The notes below the pieces were generated by a model. That model had not been told where the DNA came from. It saw only the letters and a program-made list of their open reading frames with translations, and made no database searches. From an uncultured Clostridium sp. (GTDB taxonomy: Bacteria; Bacillota; Clostridia; TANB77; CAG-508), in contig CAMSQT010000013.1 of the NCBI GenBank assembly GCA_947062645.1, forward strand, positions 1-12,911: a stretch of DNA of 12,911 nt, given 5' to 3'. Below are positions 6,335-12,911 of the stretch, one piece after another (position 1 is the first letter of the stretch; each line of letters begins with the position of its first letter). The position numbers were made by a program, and so were the translations under genes.

Positions 6335-6362
6335 AGTATTTCCAAATTTGGTTTTTTTATGC
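6335..6362 (-). promoter_or_regulatory. Forespore (SigF/SigG-type) promoter for sigG
   Basis: GCATA (6358-6362), 14-nt spacer, GGAAATACT (6335-6343) on the minus strand. SigF promoters are usually described as GYWTA, about 15 nt, GGNNANANT. Both boxes fit fully and the spacer is one base short. It lies 33 bases upstream of the sigG start, and B. subtilis sigG is known to be under SigF control. No sigma-A promoter is visible in this gap. Confidence 0.58.
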
Positions 6363-6390
6363 TTTCTTCTTTTTTGATAGTTAGACCAAT

Positions 6391-7891
6391 TTAAATTTTT
6401 AAATCTAATTCAAAATAAAACTGGACTCCGTTTTCCTTATTAATAACACCATATGAATTATCATAATTACTCATAATAGCTTTTACAAAAGATAAACCAA
6501 TTCCTGTTCCTCCCTCTTTTCGATTTCTTGATTCATCTATTTTATAAAATCGATTCCATATTCTTGCTATGTTTTCCTCTGCTATGTTGTCTCCGGTATT
6601 AAAAACTTTGACTCTTACTTTATTGTTTTCTACATCTACTATATTTTCTATTTTAACATATTTTTCGCCATTTACTTCTTTTACATGTTTCATAGCATTT
6701 GTTATGTAGTTGGAGATAACTTGTTCAATGTAAAAGCCATCTGCAAATACATTAATTTCTTCTAAGGTTTGAAATTTGACCTCTACTTGCTTTTCTTCAA
6801 TTATAACTTGAGATTTGCGTACTACTTCTTTTTCTAATTCTACTATGTTAAATTCTTTGTCTTCAAATTCTCTTTTTCCATATTCTAGTTTCATTAGTTC
6901 TAACAATTGTTTTACTAGTTTATCCATTTTGTTGGTTTCGTCTAAAATTACTTCTGCATAAAACTGTTTACTTTCTTCGTCTGTGTTTACATTTTCTAAC
7001 AAGCCTTCACTATAGCCTTGTATTAATGCAATTGGTGTTTTTAATTCATGGGACACATCTGTTATAAAGCTTTTTCTCATTTCGTCTATTTTTGATTTTT
7101 CTTCGATGTCTTTTTCTAGTTCTATGTTGGTTCTTCTTAGTTGTTTAATGGTTTTTTCTAATTTGTCTGACATCGTATTTATGCTTTTTCCTAAATTATT
7201 AATTTCGTCGTCTGCTCCTGTAATTTTGTATTTGTGACTAAAGTCTAAGTTTGACATTTTTTTGGCAATGTCATTTAGTTCTGCAATAGGGTCTCCAAAT
7301 TTTCTGGAAACATAGGTTACAATAACGGCTGCTATTAAAATAGCAAATCCGAGCCATTAAATATAAGAAGTTATTGGATATTTTTACACTTTCTTGAATG
7401 GAGGTGATGGGGATTCTAATGTATAACAAATAGTCGTTGTCTAGTGTAGCTGATAGTAATATGTAGGTAATGTCATTTTTGCTGTCTTTTAATTTTTTTA
7501 TGGTAAAGTCTTTTCCGTTTTCGATTACTTCTCCTATGTTGTTGTTAAATCTGCTTGTCATTTCTTTCATTTGTCCTAAGGTTGAAAAAAAGTCTTTATT
7601 AGAGGTGTATACATTTACGTTTTGATTGTTTTTTATTAGAATGTCAAAGTTGTTATTGATGGCTAATCTTTCTAACTGTACTTCTAAATCAATGTCTTGC
7701 GAACCTTTATAATAATTGTTTACGATTTCATAAACTGATTTCAAGGCTTTTGTTTTGCTATAAATATAAAATTGCCCAAAAACAAAGTTGTTTACTAATA
7801 TAAGAAATACTATAATTAGTAAAATGACAAGTGATAATGTCATGAATAATCGTACTCTTACTGAATTAAAGGCTTTTTTTAGTTTTCCCAT
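6391..7891 (-). CDS. Sensor histidine kinase, split by one +1 frameshift
   Basis: Skipping one base at 7351 joins two open frames into a 499-residue kinase (180 codons from 7891 to 7352, then 319 from 7350). Order: TM1 (13-36), an extracytoplasmic sensor segment of about 125 residues without recognisable family, TM2 (174-194), HAMP (about 195-250), dimerisation helix with the phosphorylated His in FITDVSHELKTPIALIQGYS (His about 281), then the ATPase domain with the N box (NYITNAMKH, about 394), NTGDNI and GGTGIGLSFVKAI. The break is in TM2: zero-frame codon CGG (7349-7351) ends the protein 26 codons later, while reading GGA continues the helix as GFAILIAAVIV. Start ATG at 7891 has GGGGG upstream. 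It begins 35 bases after the response regulator stop, forming a two-component pair. A kinase without this junction would lack its catalytic half. Confidence 0.88.
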
Positions 7892-7926
7892 CTTTTTTCC
7901 CCCTTTCTAAAAAGGTTTTCGTTTGC

Positions 7927-8604
7927 TTATTTTACTTCGAATTTGTAACCTACCCCTCTTATGGTTTTTATGTATTTTCCTTTTTTTCCCAACTTATGTC
8001 TTATTTTTTTGATGTGACTGTCAATGGTTCTAGAGTCGCCAAAATAGTCATAGTTCCATACATTGTTTAAAATTTTGTCTCTGGATAGGGCTATGTTCTC
8101 GTTTTCAATTAGATAAATGAAAAGTTCGTATTCTCTTAGGCTAAGTTCTATTGGTTTTCCTTCTATTTTTATGGTTCTTCCTTCTTTATCGATTTCTATT
8201 CCTGCACAGTGTTTTACTTCTGCTACGTCTTTTGTGGTTCTTTTTAAGATGGCTTCTACTCTTGCTACTAGTATTTTAGGACTAAAGGGTTTGGCTATGT
8301 ATTCATCTACTCCTAGTTCAAATCCAAATAACTCATCTTGCTCTTCTCCTCTTGCTGTTAGCATGATAATTGGTACTTTGGAATTTTGCCTAATTTGACG
8401 AAGGACAGACCAACCATCTAATTTTGGCATCATAACATCTAATAAGATTAATGTGATTTTGTTTCTATTTTCTTCAAATACTTCTAATGCCTTTTCTCCG
8501 TCTTCTGCTTCTAAAATGCTATATCCTTTTGCTTTTAAAAAGTCTTTAATTAGTTTTCTCATTCTTTGTTCGTCGTCTACTACTAAAATACAGTTATTTG
8601 GCAT
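7927..8604 (-). CDS. OmpR/PhoB-family response regulator
   Basis: A 225-residue DNA-binding regulator. The receiver domain (1-120) has the acidic pair D10-D11, the phosphoacceptor D56 in LILLDVMMPKLDG, T83 in IIMLTARG and K105 in YIAKPF. The C-terminal winged helix (about 130-225) has LSLREYELFIYLIENEN, the recognition helix region DSRTIDSHIKKIRHKLG and the closing IKTIRGVGYKFE. A GTG at 8613 is possible, but it overlaps the AGGAG ribosome site (8613 region) that serves the ATG at 8604 at eight bases, so 8604 is chosen. Its partner kinase starts 35 bases downstream. The regulon is unknown; nothing in the sequence identifies the signal. Confidence 0.93.
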   Translation of the reverse strand: MPNNCILVVDDEQRMRKLIKDFLKAKGYSILEAEDGEKALEVFEENRNKITLILLDVMMPKLDGWSVLRQIRQNSKVPIIMLTARGEEQDELFGFELGVDEYIAKPFSPKILVARVEAILKRTTKDVAEVKHCAGIEIDKEGRTIKIEGKPIELSLREYELFIYLIENENIALSRDKILNNVWNYDYFGDSRTIDSHIKKIRHKLGKKGKYIKTIRGVGYKFEVK

Positions 8605-8626
8605 ATTTATCACTCCTATTGGTCTT

Positions 8627-8632
8627 ATTATA
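8627..8632 (-). promoter_or_regulatory. Possible -10 box of the two-component operon
   Basis: TATAAT on the minus strand, 22 bases upstream of the response regulator start and just past the terminator of the channel gene, where a promoter is expected. There is no good -35 at 16-18 bases (the best is ACAAAA), so activation by a regulator, possibly the response regulator itself, is conceivable. Confidence 0.4.
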
Positions 8633-8656
8633 GCGTTTGTTTATGTCTTTTTTGTG

Positions 8657-8693
8657 AAAAAAGGTTATATATTTTGAAAATATATAACCTTTT
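8657..8693 (-). terminator. Strong terminator after the MscS-family gene
   Basis: A perfect 17-bp inverted repeat around a single central base (arms 8659-8675 and 8677-8693, AAAAGGTTATATATTTT type). It is followed on the minus strand by a T run ending in TTTTTTCAC. It lies 18 bases past the stop and ends the upstream transcription unit. The symmetry also allows termination of plus-strand transcripts. Confidence 0.88.
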
Positions 8694-8710
8694 AGCGTAA
8701 ATAATAAATT

Positions 8711-9775
8711 CTATTTTTTTATTTGTACTGTTTTGGTATCATAAGCTAACTCGATGTTTTCTTCTCTTAATATTTTCATGATTTTATAGTTAATATCTTC
8801 TCTTTCTGCTATGTAGCTATTATAGTCTACTGAATCAGTAAAACTACAAATTAATATATTTAGACCATTGTCGTTAATGGCATCAAATTTAACAATAATA
8901 GAATCATCATAAATAGCATCTCTTGCTTGTAACATGTCTTCTACTCTAGCTTGGAATCTTTCTAATTTTTCTAAAGGAGTATCTAGTTCTACACATAAGT
9001 TCATACGGTATCTTCTTTTTTCCATCTTACTCCAGTTGATAATAGAAGCATTAGATATGATGGCATTTGGTATGTTTACTACTGAATTTTCGAAAGTTCT
9101 TACTCTCGTGCTTCGAAATGTGATATCTTCGACTGTCCCTTCAAAGGTGTCTACTTGAATCCAGTCTCCTACTACAAAAGGTTTGTCTAGAAAAACAACG
9201 ACACCAGCAAATAAATTTTTAGCAGTATCTTGTGCTGCTAATGTAAATATAACACCACCAATTCCTAGTCCTGCTACTAATCCATTTAGGTTTACGCCTA
9301 ATGTTGTTATAATAATGAATCCAGCTATTATATAGATAACCACACGAATTATTTTTAGGGCAAAGTCAAACATAGAATCTTCTACATCTTTGCTTGTCTT
9401 ATCTTTTATTTTTTTATACAAAGAGGATTTTGGTGTAAAACTTGCTGCTAGACCTTTAGCAAAGGCAATGGTACTAATAATTACAAAGGCTTTATAGGCA
9501 ACTTCCATAATTTCAGTTGTTATATTCAAAGGTTGTTTTAAAAATACCACAGCTAAGTAAAATCCTAATATGATAAAAAATATTTTTAGTGGTCCAAAGA
9601 AGGCACTTTCTTTAATACTCTTGGCTTTTTTTTCTTTTATTTTAAACATTCTAATAATGATATATGAAATCGTTCCACTAAAAATTCTAAAAAGTAAAAT
9701 AATTCCTAGTGCAATTGCTATATCAATCAATTGTACCGCTGTTATGTTTTCGATTAAATTTGCAATTTGGTTCAT
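8711..9775 (-). CDS. MscS-family mechanosensitive ion channel
   Basis: A 354-residue small-conductance mechanosensitive channel that releases solutes on hypo-osmotic shock. Hydrophobic segments lie at about 14-41, 58-79, 88-112 and 139-160. They are followed by the pore-lining helix and its continuation (165-197: GLVAGLGIGGVIFTLAAQD, then NLFAGVVVFLDKPFVVGDWI), which is the family signature. The beta domain has GTVEDITFRSTRVRTFENSV and VNIPNAIISNASIINWS, and a mixed alpha-beta cytoplasmic domain ends the protein. ATG at 9775 is preceded by AGAGG seven bases away. An upstream in-frame ATG at 9790 has a poorer, closer site. It starts 55 bases after rpoD without a visible promoter or terminator between, so it may be read from the dnaG-rpoD operon. 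A strong terminator follows it. Confidence 0.92.
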   Translation of the reverse strand: MNQIANLIENITAVQLIDIAIALGIILLFRIFSGTISYIIIRMFKIKEKKAKSIKESAFFGPLKIFFIILGFYLAVVFLKQPLNITTEIMEVAYKAFVIISTIAFAKGLAASFTPKSSLYKKIKDKTSKDVEDSMFDFALKIIRVVIYIIAGFIIITTLGVNLNGLVAGLGIGGVIFTLAAQDTAKNLFAGVVVFLDKPFVVGDWIQVDTFEGTVEDITFRSTRVRTFENSVVNIPNAIISNASIINWSKMEKRRYRMNLCVELDTPLEKLERFQARVEDMLQARDAIYDDSIIVKFDAINDNGLNILICSFTDSVDYNSYIAEREDINYKIMKILREENIELAYDTKTVQIKK

Positions 9776-9830
9776 TTTATTACCTCTCATTATCCTTCGT
9801 TTTAAATTGAAAAAGAATTGTTATCTTAAG

Positions 9831-11225
9831 TTATCCCATGTAATCACGAAGCTTCTTACTCCTACTAGGATGTCTAAGTTTTCTTAACGCTTTTGCCTCG
9901 ATTTGTCTAATTCTTTCACGCGTAACTTCAAATTCACGCCCAACTTCTTCTAATGTTCTTGCTTTTCCATCTTCTAGTCCAAATCTTAATTTTAGAACTT
10001 TTGCTTCTCTTGGTGTTAATGTATTCATAACATCTTCTAATTGCTCTTTTAATAATGTATAAGCTGCTGAGTCATGTGGTGCTGGACTATCGTCATCTTG
10101 TATAAAGTCTCCTAAGTGGCTATCATCCTCTTCTCCAATTGGTGTTTCTAAGGATACAGGGTCTTGTGCTATTTTTTGAATTTCCATTACTTTTTCTACT
10201 GGTATTTCCATTTCTTGTGCAATTTCGTCTGGGGTTGGTTCTCTTCCCATTTGTTGTAATAAGTGTCTTGAGGTTCTAATTAGTTTGTTTATTGTTTCTA
10301 CCATGTGTACAGGAATTCTTATGGTTCTTGCTTGGTCAGCAATGGCTCTTGTTATGGCTTGTCTTATCCACCAAGTGGCATAAGTACTAAATTTAAAGCC
10401 TTTGGTATAGTCAAATTTTTCAACTGCTTTTATTAGTCCCATGTTTCCTTCTTGAATTAAATCTAAGAATAACATTCCTCTTCCTACATATTTTTTGGCA
10501 ATGCTGACTACTAGTCTTAGGTTAGATTCTGCTAGTTCTTGTTTGGCTCCTTCGTCTCCATCTAAAATTCTCTTTGCTAACTCTAGTTCTTGTTCAAAGG
10601 TTAAAAGCCCAATTCTTCCTATTTCTCTTAGATACATTCTAACAGGATCATCTACATTAATTCCTTCATAGCTAGTATCAGTTATTTCATCTAGTTTTAG
10701 TTCTTCTACTTCTTTTAAGTCTTCAATGTCTGGTTCTTCTTCTAAGTCATCTGCTAATAGGTCTACTCCTAATTCTTCAAAGGCATCAAAAACTTGGTCA
10801 ATCTGTTCTGGATTGACATCATCTAACTCGGTTGCTAAGTCTCCATATGTGATTTGCCCTTTTTCTTTTGCTTTTTTTAGGATGCTGCTTACTTTTTCTT
10901 CTTTTATTTTGCTATTTTCTTCTTCTATTTTTTCTGGTTTTTCTTTTACTTCTTCTTTTTTTGCTTTATCTTTTTTTTCTGTTTTGTCTTGGACTTTTTC
11001 TTTAGCTACTTTTCTTGCTTCTTCTATTTTTTTTGTTTTTGTTTCTTTTTTTTCTTTACTTGCTTTTTTCTCTGGCTCTTTTTTAGTTGATTCTTTTTTA
11101 GTTGCTACTTTTTTTGGCGTTTCCTTCTTTTCTTTTTTTGGTGCCTCTTTTTTGGTTGTTTGCTTTTTCTTTGTTTCTTTTTTTACTTTTTTCTCATTTT
11201 CTAATTCTTCTTTTTTCTTTGCCAT
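9831..11225 (-). CDS. rpoD: Primary sigma factor RpoD (SigA) with long Lys-rich N-terminus
   Basis: A 464-residue housekeeping sigma factor. Region 1.1 is at about 111-165 (KAKEKGQITYGDLATEL), region 1.2 at 190-215 (DDPVRMYLREIGRIGLLT) and region 2 at 220-300, with NLRLVVSIAKKYVGRGM and the -10 reading segment KFSTYATWWIRQAITRAIAD. Region 3 is at 305-390 (IRIPVHMVETINKL). Region 4 is at 391-464, with the -35 reading helix TLEEVGREFEVTRERIRQIE. B. subtilis SigA is about 370 residues; the excess is a roughly 110-residue low-complexity tail of Lys, Glu and Thr. ATG at 11225 has a GGGGGG-AAAAGGA ribosome site. The gene starts 27 bases after dnaG, the usual macromolecular-synthesis operon order. 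It contains no CGG codon. Confidence 0.97.
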   Translation of the reverse strand: MAKKKEELENEKKVKKETKKKQTTKKEAPKKEKKETPKKVATKKESTKKEPEKKASKEKKETKTKKIEEARKVAKEKVQDKTEKKDKAKKEEVKEKPEKIEEENSKIKEEKVSSILKKAKEKGQITYGDLATELDDVNPEQIDQVFDAFEELGVDLLADDLEEEPDIEDLKEVEELKLDEITDTSYEGINVDDPVRMYLREIGRIGLLTFEQELELAKRILDGDEGAKQELAESNLRLVVSIAKKYVGRGMLFLDLIQEGNMGLIKAVEKFDYTKGFKFSTYATWWIRQAITRAIADQARTIRIPVHMVETINKLIRTSRHLLQQMGREPTPDEIAQEMEIPVEKVMEIQKIAQDPVSLETPIGEEDDSHLGDFIQDDDSPAPHDSAAYTLLKEQLEDVMNTLTPREAKVLKLRFGLEDGKARTLEEVGREFEVTRERIRQIEAKALRKLRHPSRSKKLRDYMG

Positions 11226-11252
11226 TTTCCTTTTCCCCCCATTTAAGGCAAT

Positions 11253-12911
11253 CTACTTGATTTTTGCTAACCTAATAATTATTTCATTTAGCTCTTTTTC
11301 TAGGTTCTTTTTTTGGTCAGCCTCTAGACTTCCCTCTAATAATTCTAAAATTTCAAATTTTCTAGTGTTTAGCTTGTCCTTTTCGTATCCTTGCATAATG
11401 TCATCAATCGCTTTTTCGATATTCCCTATTTCGTAATCATCTGCCATAATTTCTGTAATGTGATTTTGTTGCTCTTCTTCTAGCATGTCAATTATGCTAT
11501 TTATATTACTATTTCCTTTTTCGAATTCTTCATACAGTTTTTTGACAATTTCTTGATTAATGTAATCTTTAAAATCCTCTACCTTGACATTTTGCTTGAT
11601 TATTTGATAGATATTTAAGTCTCCTGTTAATAAAATAGATAAAACTGTGTTTTCTCTTTTCTTAATTGCTTGTGATACTTTACTTTCTTCTACTTTTTTA
11701 TGAGAAATAACTGGTTTTGTTTTTTCTAAAACTTTTTGGCTTTTTGCCCCTACATAAGCTAATTTGTTGACTTCCCCATAAATTGCTTCTTTGGATATTT
11801 CGTATTCTTTGGCAATTTTTTCGATGTATACTTCTCTTTCCATAGTGTTGTCTATTTTAGCAATTAGTTTTGCAATTTCATTTAAGAATTTTATTTTGTC
11901 GTTTACCGCTTCTAAGTTCAAATTTTGCTTTAATACTTTTACTTTAAATTCAATTACAGAAAGTGCTTTTTCAATTAGATTATCAAATCTTGCCTTTCCA
12001 TATTTTACGATGTATTCGTCTGGATCTTTGGCACCTTCCATTTGTAGAATTCGTATGTCACATCCCATTCCCTGTAAGATGTCTAAAGCTCGTAGTTTTG
12101 CCATTAATCCTGCTTCATCAGCATCAAAGCTTAAGATGACTTTTTCGGCATTTTTTCGAAGTAACCAACCTTGTTGTTGGGTTAAAGCTGTTCCTAATGG
12201 TGCTACTACATTTGTGATACCTCTTTGGTGTAAGGAGATTACGTCCATATACCCTTCTACAATTAGGATTTCGTTGATGCCTCCTTTTTTGGCAACATTT
12301 AGCCCAAATAAGTTTCTTCCTTTACTATAGACTATATTTTCAGGCGAATTGATGTATTTTGGCTTCGTATCGTCTAATACTCTTCCTCCAAAGGCTATGA
12401 CTCTTCCTCGTGCGTCGCAAATAGGAAACATGAGCCTGTTTCGATATCTGTCTATGTATTGTCCTCTCTCGTTTTTGTTGACTAATCCTGATTCTAAAAT
12501 TTCTGGTTCTTCAAATCCTTGCTTTTTTAATTCTTGATATAGTTCGTCAAATTTTCCTGAAAATCCAATTTGGAAAGATTGTAAAGTTTCATTTGTTAAT
12601 TTTCTTTTTTTGATGTATTCTTGTGCCATTTTTGCTTCTTGTTTGTATAAGTTTTGATGGTAATAGTTTGCTGTAAATTCGTTTACTTTGTACACTTTGC
12701 TTTTTAGTAGTTCTTTTGCTGTATCACCACTACTTTCTAAGGTTGGTAGTTGCATGTTAGCTCTTTCGGCTAAGGTTTGTACAGCTTCTATAAAGCTAAT
12801 TCCTTCTATTTTGGTTAGGAATGTGAAGACGTTTCCTCCTACCCCACAACCAAAACAATGAAATATTTGTTTATCTGGTGATACGGAAAATGATGGCGAT
12901 TTTTCGTTGTG
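11253..12911 (-). CDS. dnaG: DNA primase DnaG, 5' end outside the window
   Basis: The frame is open to the right edge; 552 codons are visible of perhaps 590-600. DnaG makes the RNA primers for DNA replication. The visible start lies inside the CHC2 zinc finger: the first codon is His, followed by NEKSPSFSVSPDKQIFHCFG and GCGVGGNVF, which supplies the C-x2-C half. Then come the RNA polymerase domain (RNRLMFPICDARGR, about 157), TOPRIM motif EGYMD (about 219-223) and DADEAG (about 263-268), and a C-terminal helicase-binding-like helical region. The first open-frame ATG at 12755 is internal, not the true start. It is followed closely by rpoD. Confidence 0.97.
   Translation of the reverse strand, partial: HNEKSPSFSVSPDKQIFHCFGCGVGGNVFTFLTKIEGISFIEAVQTLAERANMQLPTLESSGDTAKELLKSKVYKVNEFTANYYHQNLYKQEAKMAQEYIKKRKLTNETLQSFQIGFSGKFDELYQELKKQGFEEPEILESGLVNKNERGQYIDRYRNRLMFPICDARGRVIAFGGRVLDDTKPKYINSPENIVYSKGRNLFGLNVAKKGGINEILIVEGYMDVISLHQRGITNVVAPLGTALTQQQGWLLRKNAEKVILSFDADEAGLMAKLRALDILQGMGCDIRILQMEGAKDPDEYIVKYGKARFDNLIEKALSVIEFKVKVLKQNLNLEAVNDKIKFLNEIAKLIAKIDNTMEREVYIEKIAKEYEISKEAIYGEVNKLAYVGAKSQKVLEKTKPVISHKKVEESKVSQAIKKRENTVLSILLTGDLNIYQIIKQNVKVEDFKDYINQEIVKKLYEEFEKGNSNINSIIDMLEEEQQNHITEIMADDYEIGNIEKAIDDIMQGYEKDKLNTRKFEILELLEGSLEADQKKNLEKELNEIIIRLAKIK

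Noticed and set aside
3051..7351. CGG reassigned to another amino acid as the full explanation
   Set aside because: A sense reassignment would leave the frame unchanged, but all three genes need a one-base shift to recover family sequence.
7271..7891. The 206-residue membrane fragment as an independent sensor gene
   Set aside because: Its last 26 residues are not membrane-like in pattern, and the next frame continues TM2 and HAMP exactly; it is the first half of the kinase.
10726..11436. Long plus-strand open frame of 236 codons
   Set aside because: It is the antisense of the Lys/Glu-rich rpoD start; the Phe/Ser-rich translation is the mirror of AAA/GAA codons, and there is no ribosome site or family match.

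Overview
The window looks like a chromosomal segment of an AT-rich, spore-forming, low-GC Gram-positive bacterium, most likely a Clostridia relative. The evidence is the SigG-type forespore sigma factor, the YlmC/YmxH-type PRC-barrel protein, the dnaG-rpoD pair, strong AGGAGG-type ribosome sites and textbook sigma-A promoters. Every gene I can support is on the minus strand, so transcription runs from right to left.

Layout, in transcription order: dnaG (primase, cut by the right edge), rpoD (primary sigma factor with a long Lys/Glu-rich N-terminus), an MscS-family channel closed by a terminator, an OmpR-type response regulator with its histidine kinase, sigG behind a sporulation-type promoter, an HD-domain phosphohydrolase-like gene with its own promoter and terminator, a membrane-anchored DUF285/BspA-like repeat protein, a hairpin-rich leader, rhuM, a small unknown gene, a DUF6429-like gene, ylmC, and finally tandem sigma-A promoters with a leader typical of an rRNA operon. 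The 16S gene itself would lie just beyond the left edge.

The most striking observation is that three genes (the DUF285 protein, sigG and the histidine kinase) are each split by exactly one extra C on the coding strand. In all three the break is the same: the zero-frame codon is CGG, and skipping its C restores the family sequence by reading GGA (Gly). The window has only five in-frame CGG codons, and three of them are these break points. The other two, both in the HD gene, appear to be read normally as Arg. Possible explanations are CGG-dependent +1 frameshifting or four-base decoding of CGGA, a systematic sequence error, or three independent mutations. The coincidence makes the last unlikely.

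The second unusual region is the 5' leader of rhuM. Five different short stem-loops lie between a good promoter and the rhuM start. Two of them are diverged copies of each other, and all their stem differences keep base pairing in the minus-strand RNA.
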